NCBI RefSeq assembly: GCF_007829835.1
Contig: NZ_VIWP01000005.1
Coordinates: 62,001-126,000 of the forward strand
Source of the DNA: Neorhizobium alkalisoli
Lineage (GTDB): Bacteria; Pseudomonadota; Alphaproteobacteria; Rhizobiales; Rhizobiaceae
DNA: 64,000 bases
Reading direction: 5' to 3'
In this document: in pieces, positions 1 through 9,249 of the stretch
Layout of the letters: each line of letters begins with the position of its first letter
How positions within the stretch are numbered: the stretch's first letter is position 1
Translations under genes and position numbers: made by a program
The notes under the pieces: model-generated
What the model was told of the DNA's origin: nothing
The model's input: only the letters and a program-made list of their open reading frames with translations
Database searches by the model: none

Positions 1-189
1 CGGCCCGTTCCACTCGTTCAGCCGGTAAGCGGCATAGGTCGTGGCAAAAATGACGGCGAGCAGCGCGACAGTGAGAACCAGAACGCGATTGCGCACCGAC
101 GATGCCCAGAAGGCTGCCATCATCATCCGAAGCTGGCCGCCGAACGAAAGCTCGTAGGTCTCCGGCGTCCCCTCGGAAGTCTGCGACAT
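1..189 (-). CDS. Fused ABC transporter permease/ATPase, N-terminal fragment (SbmA/YddA-like)
   Basis: Only the first 63 codons are inside the window; the gene continues past base 1. The translation starts MSQTSEGTPETYELSF, then a hydrophobic stretch (about residues 34-52, VRNRVLVLTVALLAVIFATT) and ends YRLNEWNGP. A first membrane helix followed by LNxWNGPFYDAL is typical of the YddA/SbmA/BacA-type permease domain that is often fused to an ATPase in rhizobia and exports or imports peptides. The ATP-binding half is not visible, so the family call rests on the N-terminus alone. It reads away from frcR's 3' end with about 100 bp between them; no terminator is evident there. Confidence 0.55.
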   Translation of the reverse strand, partial: MSQTSEGTPETYELSFGGQLRMMMAAFWASSVRNRVLVLTVALLAVIFATTYAAYRLNEWNGP

Positions 190-297
190 CGGATGCTGGC
201 TCCTCGACCACAACATTTCGCGCTGCGCCGCACACTTAGGCCCGTTCATCACGAAAGGGAAGCCGCGCGTCGGGCAAGAGTATGGCGAAGAACCCCT

Positions 298-1521
298 TCA
301 GACTTCCTTGAAGAGCACACTCGGATCGGTGAGATATTTGGCGAAGATCGGCAGGCTGGCGCCGCCGATGGCGCGGGCCTGGCTGCCGACCTTGCCCTCG
401 ATGATATCGGGCGTGATGACGCCCTGCAGGTCGAGCCGCCGCACGGCCTCAATGGTTCGCTCAACGATACGCTTGCGGACCCACGGCGGAAATCCGCCAT
501 CGATCACCGCCGCGCCGAAATCGATGATCGAGGCGGCGGCAACGATCGCCTGCGCCAGGGCATCCGCGGTATCATCGACCCAGCGCGTCATCGGCTCGCC
601 GAAATCGACCCAGTCATCGGCCGAATACCAGAGCGGCTGCGGATCGATACCCGCATCGAGCAGCAGGTTTTCGAAGACGAAGATCGAGGCCACTTCCAGA
701 AGCTGCCGGGTCTGCCCGTCTCTGCCCCTGACCGGCAGCGGCGCGACGGCGCCGGCCGTGCCCGTCCGGCCGGAAAAGATCGCCGAGTTCAGGACGATAC
801 CGCCACCGATAAAGGAGCCGATATAGAAATAGACGAAGTCCGGGTAGGATGGCCCGACGCCGAAGACGAGCTCCGCACCGCAGGCACTCGTGGCGTCGTT
901 CTGCAGATAGGTCGCGTGGCGAATTCTCGCGGAAATCTCGGCATGCAGGTCAAAATCGCGCCAAGCCTCCATCGCATCGGCTGGTGCCCCCACCTCCTCC
1001 GCCCAGTTCCAGAGTTCGAACGGCGCGGCAATGCCGACACCGGCGATCCTTCCCCGCTCCGCCTCGCTCAGCTGCGCTTCAAGCCTCTCGATGCCTGACG
1101 TGATGATTTGCAGGATCTTGTCCGGCAGCGGATAGGCATAGGTGACGTGATATTGCAGCCGGATCTGGCCGACGAAATCCATCAGCACCAGATCGGCGCT
1201 GCGCCGGCCGATCTTGACGCCGAAGGAATAGACCGCATCCGGATTGAGCCGCATCGGCACCGAAGGCTGGCCGACCTTTCCGCGGATTGGTTCGCCGCGC
1301 AAAAGCAGCCCGTCCTTTTCCAGCGAACGCATGATAACCGAGACCGTCTGCGCCGAAAGCCCGCTGCGGCGGGTGATATCGGCCTTCGACATGGCGCCAT
1401 GCAACCTGACGAGCGAAAGCACCAGCCGCTCGTTATAAGCTCTGACACGCACCTGGTTCGAACCACCGGTGAAATTGCCAAGCGGCGCATGGCCCTGCGC
1501 CATGCCGTCCGACGCCGACAT
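298..1521 (-). CDS. frcR: ROK-family transcriptional repressor, FrcR-like
   Basis: This is a 407-residue regulator with an N-terminal winged helix-turn-helix (about residues 20-85, including SKADITRRSGLSAQTVSVIM) and a ROK sugar-kinase-like fold behind it (VKIGRRSADLVLMD, GVGIAAPFE, IGSFIGGGIVL). The usual ROK ATP motif is not obvious, consistent with a regulator rather than a kinase. The start at 1521 is chosen because GGGAG lies eight bases upstream; the frame stays open to 1635 but without a comparable ribosome site. In Sinorhizobium meliloti a ROK gene of this kind, frcR, sits divergently next to frcBCAK, the fructose ABC transporter, which is exactly the position here. Its function as fructose-responsive repressor is inferred from that synteny. 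Confidence 0.85.
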   Translation of the reverse strand: MSASDGMAQGHAPLGNFTGGSNQVRVRAYNERLVLSLVRLHGAMSKADITRRSGLSAQTVSVIMRSLEKDGLLLRGEPIRGKVGQPSVPMRLNPDAVYSFGVKIGRRSADLVLMDFVGQIRLQYHVTYAYPLPDKILQIITSGIERLEAQLSEAERGRIAGVGIAAPFELWNWAEEVGAPADAMEAWRDFDLHAEISARIRHATYLQNDATSACGAELVFGVGPSYPDFVYFYIGSFIGGGIVLNSAIFSGRTGTAGAVAPLPVRGRDGQTRQLLEVASIFVFENLLLDAGIDPQPLWYSADDWVDFGEPMTRWVDDTADALAQAIVAAASIIDFGAAVIDGGFPPWVRKRIVERTIEAVRRLDLQGVITPDIIEGKVGSQARAIGGASLPIFAKYLTDPSVLFKEV

Positions 1522-1669
1522 CGCCCTTCTCCCATCATCCGCTCCGGCACTGGCCGCCGGGGGCAAGATCTCTATATCGATCCTCATGCGCGTCGCCATC
1601 CTCCAACAGCGGCCGCCAGAAAATCGCTCCTCCACAAGCGGCCAGACTATGCCACTGGGGATAAATAAA

Positions 1670-1720
1670 TCAATCGGAATTAATTATTGACAGCCGCATT
1701 TAACTCGGTCTTAATTTAGG
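1670..1720 (+). promoter_or_regulatory. Candidate frcB promoter and ROK operator region
   Basis: An AT-rich patch in the frcR-frcB gap contains TTGACA (1687-1692) and, 18 bases on, TTAATT (1711-1716), a loose sigma70 pair for frcB. The adjacent AATAAATC...GAATTAATTATT has the dyad AT-rich look of ROK/NagC operators. Both readings are by eye and weak individually. Confidence 0.3.
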
Positions 1721-1832
1721 CTGTGAGGGCACAGGCTGGCTTTGGAGGAGGCACCTGTCGAATTCGATGGCACCGGTGCCCCGTCCATCGGTCCGCTAGA
1801 GCGGACGGCAAGATCTCTCGGGAGGAGATATC

Positions 1833-2858
1833 ATGAAGAAGACCATGCTTTCGGGCGCTTTCGCGGCGCTCGCTCTCGGTGTCGTGTTCGCGGCGCCCGC
1901 CCATGCAGCCGGCACCTCGGCCTGCCTTATCACCAAGACCGACACCAATCCCTTCTTCGTCAAGATGAAGGAAGGCGCGACCGCCAAGGCCAAGGAACTC
2001 GGCGTGACGCTGAAATCCTATGCCGGCAAGATCGACGGCGACAGTGAAAGCCAGGTGGCCGCCATCGAGACCTGCATTGCAGACGGCGCCAAGGGCATCC
2101 TGATCACCGCTTCCGACACAAAGGGCATCGTGCCGAACCTGAAAAAGGCCCGCGACGCCGGCCTGCTGGTCATCGCGCTCGACACGCCGCTGGAGCCGAT
2201 CACTGCCGCCGACATGACATTCGCCACCGACAACCTTCTCGCCGGCAAGCTGATCGGCCAGTGGGCCAAGGAAACGCTGGGCGACAAGGCGAAGGACGCC
2301 AAGGTAGCCTTCCTCGACCTCACCCCGTCGCAGCCTTCCGTTGACGTGTTGCGCGACCAGGGTTTCATGATGGGCTTTGGCATCGACCCGAAGGATCCGA
2401 ACAAGATCGGTGACGAAAGCGACAAGCGCATCGTCGGCCATGACATCACCAACGGCAATGAAGAAGGCGGCCGTACCGCGATGGAAAACCTTCTCCAGAA
2501 GGATCCGACCATCAACGTCGTTCACACGATCAACGAACCGGCTGCCGCCGGCGCTTATGAAGCGCTGAAGGCCGTCGGCCGCGAAAAGGACACGCTGATC
2601 GTTTCGATCGACGGCGGTTGCCCGGGCGTGAAGAACGTCAAGGACGGCGTGATCGGCGCCACCTCGCAGCAATATCCGCTGCAGATGGCATCGCTCGGCA
2701 TCGAGGCGATCAAGAAATTCGCCGATACCGGTGAAAAGCCGAAGGCAACGGCCGGCAAGGACTTCTTCGATACGGGCGTGATCCTCGTCACCGACAAGCC
2801 GGTCCCCGGTATCAAGTCGATCGACACGAAGGAAGCGCTCGGCAAGTGCTGGGGCTGA
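1833..2858 (+). CDS. frcB: Fructose ABC transporter periplasmic binding protein
   Basis: The 341-residue product has a Sec signal peptide (MKKTMLSGAFAALALGV, cleavage near AHA-A at residue 24-25) and a ribose/galactose-type sugar-binding fold (Peripla_BP_4). Characteristic stretches are ITKTDTNPFFVKMKEGA, IALDTPLEP, FATDNLLAGK, HTINEPAAAGAY and SIDGGCPGV. Length and sequence agree with FrcB of S. meliloti as I remember it, which binds fructose with mannose and ribose as competitors. GGGAGGAGAT lies just before the start. It heads the frcBCA operon; a RIME-like repeat separates it from frcC and may lower downstream expression relative to the abundant binding protein. Confidence 0.92.
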   Translation: MKKTMLSGAFAALALGVVFAAPAHAAGTSACLITKTDTNPFFVKMKEGATAKAKELGVTLKSYAGKIDGDSESQVAAIETCIADGAKGILITASDTKGIVPNLKKARDAGLLVIALDTPLEPITAADMTFATDNLLAGKLIGQWAKETLGDKAKDAKVAFLDLTPSQPSVDVLRDQGFMMGFGIDPKDPNKIGDESDKRIVGHDITNGNEEGGRTAMENLLQKDPTINVVHTINEPAAAGAYEALKAVGREKDTLIVSIDGGCPGVKNVKDGVIGATSQQYPLQMASLGIEAIKKFADTGEKPKATAGKDFFDTGVILVTDKPVPGIKSIDTKEALGKCWG

Positions 2859-2902
2859 TAAAGCACTGATCGACAAGGGCCTTATGCCGGCTGTGCGGCC
2901 TC

Positions 2903-3027
2903 GCCCCTCACCCTAACCCTCTCCCCGCTCGCGGGGAGAGGGGACGTGCCCCGATCAAGTGCCGAGTGTGCGGCATATCCCTTCTCCCCGCATGCGGGGA
3001 GAAGGTGCCGGCAGGCGGATGAGGGGC
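2903..3027. repeat. RIME-like palindromic repeat, copy A
   Basis: About 125 bp bounded by GCCCCTCA and its inverted complement TGAGGGGC, with two internal palindromes (CTCTCCCCGC...GCGGGGAGAG and CTTCTCCCCGCATGCGGGGAGAAG). The same arrangement recurs at 4992-5120 and 24469-24599. It matches the description of Rhizobium-specific intergenic mosaic elements (RIME). It lies inside the frcB-frcC intergenic mRNA and could form stable hairpins there. Confidence 0.85.
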
Positions 3028-3099
3028 AGACCACACGCAGCCAAACGACAGGCGGGCAAAAACCGCCGCCGCGCTTCCGGAAAACGGGGAGGAGCATCC

Positions 3100-4179
3100 A
3101 TGAGCGAGCCAACCGCGGCATCGCCGCATCACGAATACGAAAAGGTGATCAAGGACAGCGCCACCGAGGTCGCTTCCTTCACCGGCAATGACAAGACGGC
3201 CGTACAGCGGCTGCAGAATTTTCTGCATACCAGCCCTTCGGCGGTGTCGCTGATCGTGCTGGTGGCGGCCTTGCTGGTCTTCGGCATCCTGCTCGGCGGA
3301 AAGTTCTTCTCCGCCTTCTCGCTGACGCTGATCCTGCAACAGGTGGCGATCACCGGCATTGTCGGCGCCGCGCAGACACTGATCATCATGACCGCCGGCA
3401 TCGATCTCTCGGTCGGCGCCATCATGGTCCTGTCATCGGTCGTCATGGGCCAATTCACCTTCCGCTATGGCCTGCCGGTAGAACTCTCCATTCTCTGCGG
3501 TTTTGCCTGCGGCGCGCTTTGCGGCTTCATCAATGGCGTGCTCGTGGCACGCATGAAACTGCCGCCCTTCATCGTCACGCTCGGTATGTGGCAGATCGTT
3601 CTCGCCTCGAACTTTCTCTATTCCGCCAACGAGACGATCCGCGCCCAGGAAATCGAAACGACGGCACCGCTTCTGCAATTCTTCGGCAATACGTTCCGCA
3701 TCGGCGGCGCAGTCTTCACCTATGGCGTCATCACCATGGTCCTGCTCGTCGCCGTGCTCTGGTACGTGCTGAACCACACCGCCTGGGGCCGCCATCTCTA
3801 TGCAGTCGGAGACGATCCCGATGCGGCAGAACTTTCCGGCGTCAACGTCAAGCGCATGCTGATCTCCGTCTACATGCTTTCCGGCGTCATATGCGCGCTG
3901 GCCGGCTGGGCGCTGATCGGCCGTATCGGCTCGGTATCGCCGACCGCCGGCCAGTTCGCCAATATCGAATCGATCACTGCAGTGGTGATCGGCGGCATTT
4001 CGCTCTTCGGCGGCCGCGGCTCCATCCTCGGCATGATGTTCGGCGCCTTGATCGTCGGCGTCTTCTCGCTGGGCCTCCGACTTCTCGGGACCGACGTGCA
4101 ATGGACCTATCTCCTGATCGGCGTGCTTATCATCGTCGCCGTCGCAGTGGATCAATGGATCAGAAAGGCAGCAGGCTGA
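3100..4179 (+). CDS. frcC: Fructose ABC transporter permease
   Basis: A 359-residue inner-membrane permease of the RbsC/AraH type (BPD_transp_2), with about nine to ten hydrophobic helices starting near residue 45 (SAVSLIVLVAALLVFGIL). The family signature region ITGIVGAAQTLIIMTAGIDL and the loop GRHLYAVGDDPDAAELSGVN are clear. The ATG at 3100 is preceded by GGGGAGGAGC; the open frame continues upstream into the RIME repeat, which is not credible as coding. The stop TGA at 4177-4179 overlaps the frcA start by one base, so the two are translationally coupled. Together with FrcA it moves fructose delivered by FrcB. Confidence 0.92.
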   Translation: MSEPTAASPHHEYEKVIKDSATEVASFTGNDKTAVQRLQNFLHTSPSAVSLIVLVAALLVFGILLGGKFFSAFSLTLILQQVAITGIVGAAQTLIIMTAGIDLSVGAIMVLSSVVMGQFTFRYGLPVELSILCGFACGALCGFINGVLVARMKLPPFIVTLGMWQIVLASNFLYSANETIRAQEIETTAPLLQFFGNTFRIGGAVFTYGVITMVLLVAVLWYVLNHTAWGRHLYAVGDDPDAAELSGVNVKRMLISVYMLSGVICALAGWALIGRIGSVSPTAGQFANIESITAVVIGGISLFGGRGSILGMMFGALIVGVFSLGLRLLGTDVQWTYLLIGVLIIVAVAVDQWIRKAAG

Positions 4180-4970
4180 TGGCTCGCGACATGACTTCTC
4201 AACCCATTCTTTCGGCCAAAGGTCTGGTCAAGCGTTACGGCCGGGTCACCGCCCTCAACAATGCCGATTTCGACCTCTATCCCGGCGAAATCCTCGCTGT
4301 AATCGGCGACAACGGCGCGGGCAAATCCTCGCTGATCAAGGCGATTTCCGGCGCCATCCGGCCGGACGAGGGCGAGATCCGCATGGAAGGCGAGGTCGTG
4401 CATTTCGCCTCCCCCAACGAGGCCCGCAAGGCAGGCATCGAGACCGTCTACCAGAACCTCGCGCTCTCGCCGGCGCTGTCGATCGCCGACAACATGTTTT
4501 TGGGCCGTGAAATCCGCAAGCCGGGTTTTATGGGCAATGTCTTGCGAAAGCTGGACCACGGCGCGATGGAAAAATTCGCCCGTGAAAAGCTTTCCGAACT
4601 CGGCCTGATGACGATCCAGAACATCAACCAGGCGGTGGAGACGCTTTCGGGCGGCCAGCGCCAGGGCGTCGCCGTCGCCCGCGCCGCCGCCTTCGGCTCG
4701 AAGGTCATCATCCTCGATGAACCGACTGCAGCACTCGGCGTCAAGGAAAGCCGCAAGGTGCTGGAACTCATCCTCGACGTCCGCTCCCGCGGCATTCCGA
4801 TCGTGCTGATTTCCCACAACATGCCGCATGTCTTCGAGGTCGCCGACCGGATCCACATCCACAGGCTTGGCCGGCGGCTGACGGTGATCGATCCGAAGCA
4901 GTATACGATGTCGGATGCGGTGGCGTTTATGACCGGGGCGAAAGTGCCGGAGGAAGCGGTGGCGGCTTAG
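4179..4970 (+). CDS. frcA: Fructose ABC transporter ATP-binding protein
   Basis: A single-domain ABC ATPase of 263 residues: Walker A GDNGAGKSS at about 43-51, signature LSGGQ at 156-160, Walker B VIILDEP at 176-182 and an H-loop ISHNM further on. It is half the size of RbsA/MglA, as is typical of the FrcA subfamily. The start overlaps the frcC stop as TGATG. In S. meliloti the operon continues with the kinase gene frcK; here it ends with a RIME-like repeat and a cupin gene, so sugar phosphorylation must be encoded elsewhere. Confidence 0.92.
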   Translation: MARDMTSQPILSAKGLVKRYGRVTALNNADFDLYPGEILAVIGDNGAGKSSLIKAISGAIRPDEGEIRMEGEVVHFASPNEARKAGIETVYQNLALSPALSIADNMFLGREIRKPGFMGNVLRKLDHGAMEKFAREKLSELGLMTIQNINQAVETLSGGQRQGVAVARAAAFGSKVIILDEPTAALGVKESRKVLELILDVRSRGIPIVLISHNMPHVFEVADRIHIHRLGRRLTVIDPKQYTMSDAVAFMTGAKVPEEAVAA

Positions 4971-4991
4971 CGCTACTGCGCCGGGTCTTGC

Positions 4992-5120
4992 GCCCCTCAC
5001 CCTAACCCTCTCCCCGTTTTGACGGGGAGAGGGGACGTGCCCTGATTAGGCGTCAAGGGTGCGGCACCTTCTCCCCGCATGCGGGGAGAAGGGTCCGAAG
5101 GACGCAGCCGGATGAGGGGC
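4992..5120. repeat. RIME-like palindromic repeat, copy B
   Basis: Same terminal GCCCCTCA/TGAGGGGC arms and two internal palindromes as copies A and C. It fills most of the space between frcA and the cupin gene and may act as the operon's transcript end. Confidence 0.85.
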
Positions 5121-5184
5121 CGAGACGCGCACCGACCGAAAATTTCGGCTACCCTCCCCTCGCACATGCGACTGGAGGAACCCC

Positions 5185-5637
5185 ATGCCCAAGCTCGACC
5201 TCTCCAAAATCCCGAAAATCAAAGGCGCCGGCTACCCCGCCCCTTTCGACGCTCCATGCGCAGACCGCATCCGCCAGCGTCTCGGCGATGCCGGCGGTCT
5301 TACCGATTTCGGCATCAACCTCATGCACCTGCCACCCGGCAACTGGTCGAGCCAGCGCCACTGGCACAGCCACGAGGACGAATTCGTCTACATTCTTCAA
5401 GGCGAAGTCGTGCTGGTGGAGGACGAAGGCGAAACCCTGCTCAGGGCCGGCGATTGCGCCGCTTTCCCGAAAAATACCGGCAACGGCCACCACATGATCA
5501 ACCGCTCGACCACAGTCGCCGTCTATATCGAGATCGGCTCGCGCCAACACGAGGATATGACGACCTGTTCGGATATCGACATGAAGAGCGCCAATGCCGA
5601 TGGCCGCTTCGTGCACAAGGACGGTTCATCCTATTAA
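5185..5637 (+). CDS. Cupin-domain protein
   Basis: A 150-residue single-cupin protein. Cupin motif 1 is seen in RHWHSHEDEFVYILQGE (about residues 65-81: His-x-His, Glu and the closing Gly) and motif 2 in RAGDCAAFPKNTGNGHHMIN. The four metal ligands, two His, Glu and a second-motif His, are all present, so a divalent metal site is likely. GGAGG is six bases before ATG. It follows frcA after a RIME-like repeat; whether it is part of the fructose operon is uncertain. Substrate unknown: cupins of this size include sugar isomerase-like and oxygenase-like proteins. Confidence 0.85.
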   Translation: MPKLDLSKIPKIKGAGYPAPFDAPCADRIRQRLGDAGGLTDFGINLMHLPPGNWSSQRHWHSHEDEFVYILQGEVVLVEDEGETLLRAGDCAAFPKNTGNGHHMINRSTTVAVYIEIGSRQHEDMTTCSDIDMKSANADGRFVHKDGSSY

Positions 5638-5896
5638 CGCCGGATTCTTCGTCGTTTTTGGCAGTCATCCGACGGTGATTTGCCTTACCCGTCCATAACC
5701 GCGTGATCCGCCTTGCATTCTTTCCGTGCATTGCACAAACTCGCGGCAACAGACGAACCGGCCCGATCTAAAGAGGCTGGCCAGAGGGTAACTTAAAGGC
5801 CGCCCCGGAGATCCCGGCGGACGGCGCAAACGGCAGCCTTTGACGGCCAGACGGACCGTCAAAGGGATAGGCCAAGGGGAAAGCCAAAGGGAAAGT

Positions 5897-8800
5897 ATGT
5901 CGATCAAGGCGAGTATCTACCACCTCACCCACTACACCTACGACAACCCCGTCCGTCTCGGACCCCAGATCATCCGCCTAAAACCCGCCGCCCATTCGCG
6001 CACCAAGGTTTTGAGCCATTCGCTCAAGGTCACGCCCGAAAACCATTTCGTGAACCTGCAGCAGGATCCTTACGGCAATTATCTCGCCCGCTTCGTATTT
6101 CCCGAGCCGGTCACCGAGTTCAAGATCGAGGTCGATCTCGTTGCCGATATGACGGTCTACAATCCCTTCGACTTTTTCGTCGAGGAGGAGGCGACCAAAT
6201 GGCCGTTCCAATACCCGGCGGAACTGGTCCAGGACCTGTCGATCTACATGACGCCCGAGCCGCCTGAGCCGGCCCTCGTCGAGTATCTGAAGACATTCGA
6301 CATGTCGCCCGGCCAGCGGACCGTCGATATGATCGTCGGCATCAATGCCCGCCTTCAGCAGGCGATCGGTTATGTCATCCGCATGGAGCCCGGCGTACAG
6401 ACGCCGGAACAGACGCTGACCTCCGCCATGGGCTCCTGCCGTGACACGAGCTGGCTGCTGGTGCAGATCCTGCGCCACCTCGGCCTCGCCGCCCGTTTCG
6501 TCTCCGGTTACCTGATCCAGCTGACGCCCGACCTGAAGGCGCTCGACGGCCCTTCCGGCACCGAGGTCGATTTCACCGACCTGCATGCCTGGTGCGAAGT
6601 CTATCTTCCCGGTGCCGGCTGGGTCGGCCTAGACCCGACTTCCGGCTTGCTGACCGGCGAAAGCCATATTCCGCTCGCCGCCACCCCGCATTACAGAAAT
6701 GCCGCCCCGATCTCCGGCGGCTATTTCGGCGAGGCGAACACCTCTTTCGACTTCGCCATGAACGTCACCCGCGTCGCCGAACACCCGCGCATCACCAAAC
6801 CGTTTTCCGACGAAAGCTGGGAGGCGCTGAACGATCTCGGCGAGCAGGTGGACCGTGTCCTCGCCGCCCAGGACGTGCGCCTCACCATGGGCGGCGAACC
6901 GACCTTCGTGTCGATCGACGATTTCGAATCCGATGAATGGAATACCGGCGCCGTCGGCCCGACCAAGCGCGACAAGGCCGATATCCTGATCCGCAAGCTG
7001 CGCGAAAAATTCGCGCCCGGCGGCTTTCTGCATTACGGCCAGGGCAAGTGGTATCCCGGCGAAAGCCTGCCGCGCTGGACCTTTTCGCTCTATTGGCGGA
7101 AAGACGGCAAGCCGATCTGGAACAACCCGGATCTCGTCGCCGAAGAAGGCCGCAATTACGGCGTCGGCGAAGACGATTCGCAAAAGCTGTTGGCGGCCCT
7201 TGCCGGCGAACTTGGCATCGGCGCCGACATGGTCGTGCCGGCCTATGAAGACCCGGCCGAATGGATCATCAAGGAAGGCTCGCTGCCCGACAATGTCGAT
7301 CCGTCGAATTCCAAGCTGAAAGACCCGGAAGAGCGCAATCGCATCGCCCGCGTTTTCGAACGCGGCCTGACGCGCCCGACTGGCTATATCCTTCCGGTCC
7401 AGGCCTGGAACGCGCAGGCCGGCGGACACCGCTGGATCAGCGAAAAATGGAGCACCCGCCGCGGCCGCATCTTTCTCGTGCCCGGCGACAGCCCCGTCGG
7501 TTACCGCCTGCCACTCGGCACGCTGCCTTATATCTCGCCCTCGCAATTCCCCTATATCCACGAGGCGGATCCTTCGATCCCGCGCAAGCCCCTGCCGGAA
7601 AAGATCGTGCCTGCGGGTCACGGGACATCGGAAGGCCGGGCTATGCCCGAATCCTCCTTCAAGGCTGGTGAGGCCGCCAATCCCGGCCGCATCGAGCAGG
7701 CGATCGGCGAAATCGGCGGCGCGGTGCGCACCGCAATCTCCGTCGAGCCGCGCGATGGCCGCCTTTGTGTCTTCATGCCGCCGGTCGAGCGGATCGAGGA
7801 TTATCTCGAACTGATCGCCGCTGCAGAAAACGCCGCAACGGCGCTCGGCCTGCCCGTCCATATCGAAGGTTATGCGCCGCCACATGACGAGCGCATCAAC
7901 GTCATCCGCGTCGCGCCCGATCCCGGCGTCATCGAGGTCAACATCCATCCGGCCTCGAGCTGGAAGGAGACGGTCGACATCACCACGGCGATCTATGAGG
8001 AGGCCCGCCAGAGCCGCCTCGGCGCCGACAAGTTCATGATCGACGGCCGCCATACCGGCACCGGCGGCGGCAACCATGTCGTGGTCGGTGGCGCCAATCC
8101 GAACGACAGCCCCTTCCTGCGCCGCCCGGATCTGCTCAAAAGCATCGTCCTGCACTGGCAGCGCCACCCGTCGCTTTCCTACCTCTTCTCCGGCCTGTTC
8201 ATCGGCCCGACCAGCCAGGCGCCGCGCATCGACGAGGCTCGCCATGATTCGCTTTACGAGCTAGAAATAGCCCTGTCGCAGGTGCCGGCACCCGGACAAG
8301 GCCCGGCACCGCTGCCATGGCTCGTCGACCGCCTCTTCCGCAATCTCTTGACCGACGTCACCGGCAATACCCACCGCTCGGAAATCTGCATCGACAAGCT
8401 GTTTTCGCCGGACGGCCCGACAGGCCGGCTTGGCCTTGTCGAATTCCGCGGTTTCGAAATGCCGCCGAATGCCCGCATGTCGCTCGCCCAGCAGCTTCTC
8501 GTTCGCGCACTTCTCGCCCGTTTCTGGAAGAACCCGGTCCAGGGGAAATTCGTGCGCTGGGGCACGGCGCTCGCCGACCGTTTCATGCTGCCGCAATACA
8601 TCTGGGCGGATTTCATGGACGTGCTGCAGGACCTGCGCGAAAACGGTTTCGACCTGCGCCCGGAATGGTTCGAGGCACAGCTGGAGTTTCGCTTCCCCTT
8701 CTTCGGCGAGGTCGAATATCAGGGCTCGAAGCTGGAACTTCGCCAGGCACTCGAACCCTGGCATGTCATGGGTGAACAGGGCGCGATCGGCGGCACGGTG

Positions 8801-9241
8801 CGCTATGTCGACTCGTCGGTCGAACGTCTGCAGGTCCGGCTCGAAACCAGCAATCCGTCGCGTTACACCGTCGCCTGCAACGGCCGCGCAGTCCCCTTGA
8901 AGGAAACCGGAACCTCCGGCGTCTCGGTTGCCGGCGTGCGTTTCAAGGCCTGGCAGCCGGCCTCCGGCCTGCACCCGGTTCTGCCGGTTAATTCGCCGCT
9001 TACATTCGATATCTATGATACATGGTCCGGCCGTTCGATCGGTGGGTGTATCTACCATGTTGCTCATCCGGGCGGACGCAATTATGAGACCTTCCCGGTC
9101 AACGGCAACGAGGCGGAAGCACGCCGGCTTGCGCGGTTCGAACCATGGGGTCATACGGCGGGCGGTTATGCGCTCATGCCGGAAACACCATCACCGGAAT
9201 TTCCGCTGACGCTCGATCTGCGTCGGCCGCTAGGAGTTTGA
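5897..9241 (+). CDS. Transglutaminase-like protein fused to DUF2126
   Basis: A 1114-residue cytoplasmic protein with no signal peptide. Residues 1 to about 90 form the bacterial transglutaminase N-terminal domain (SIYHLTHYTYDNPVRLGPQ). The papain-like core follows with its triad at Cys181 (MGSCRDTSWLL), His230 (DLHAWCEVY) and Asp246 (LDPTSG). From about residue 310 to the end is the large DUF2126 region. ATG at 5897 is preceded by AAAGGGAAAG; the upstream in-frame ATG lacks a site. It is nine bases ahead of the ATP-grasp gene. Fusions of this kind travel with ATP-grasp and alpha-E proteins and were proposed by Iyer and Aravind's group to make or process unusual peptides; the product is unknown. 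Confidence 0.85.
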   Translation: MSIKASIYHLTHYTYDNPVRLGPQIIRLKPAAHSRTKVLSHSLKVTPENHFVNLQQDPYGNYLARFVFPEPVTEFKIEVDLVADMTVYNPFDFFVEEEATKWPFQYPAELVQDLSIYMTPEPPEPALVEYLKTFDMSPGQRTVDMIVGINARLQQAIGYVIRMEPGVQTPEQTLTSAMGSCRDTSWLLVQILRHLGLAARFVSGYLIQLTPDLKALDGPSGTEVDFTDLHAWCEVYLPGAGWVGLDPTSGLLTGESHIPLAATPHYRNAAPISGGYFGEANTSFDFAMNVTRVAEHPRITKPFSDESWEALNDLGEQVDRVLAAQDVRLTMGGEPTFVSIDDFESDEWNTGAVGPTKRDKADILIRKLREKFAPGGFLHYGQGKWYPGESLPRWTFSLYWRKDGKPIWNNPDLVAEEGRNYGVGEDDSQKLLAALAGELGIGADMVVPAYEDPAEWIIKEGSLPDNVDPSNSKLKDPEERNRIARVFERGLTRPTGYILPVQAWNAQAGGHRWISEKWSTRRGRIFLVPGDSPVGYRLPLGTLPYISPSQFPYIHEADPSIPRKPLPEKIVPAGHGTSEGRAMPESSFKAGEAANPGRIEQAIGEIGGAVRTAISVEPRDGRLCVFMPPVERIEDYLELIAAAENAATALGLPVHIEGYAPPHDERINVIRVAPDPGVIEVNIHPASSWKETVDITTAIYEEARQSRLGADKFMIDGRHTGTGGGNHVVVGGANPNDSPFLRRPDLLKSIVLHWQRHPSLSYLFSGLFIGPTSQAPRIDEARHDSLYELEIALSQVPAPGQGPAPLPWLVDRLFRNLLTDVTGNTHRSEICIDKLFSPDGPTGRLGLVEFRGFEMPPNARMSLAQQLLVRALLARFWKNPVQGKFVRWGTALADRFMLPQYIWADFMDVLQDLRENGFDLRPEWFEAQLEFRFPFFGEVEYQGSKLELRQALEPWHVMGEQGAIGGTVRYVDSSVERLQVRLETSNPSRYTVACNGRAVPLKETGTSGVSVAGVRFKAWQPASGLHPVLPVNSPLTFDIYDTWSGRSIGGCIYHVAHPGGRNYETFPVNGNEAEARRLARFEPWGHTAGGYALMPETPSPEFPLTLDLRRPLGV

Positions 9242-9249
9242 AACGAGCC

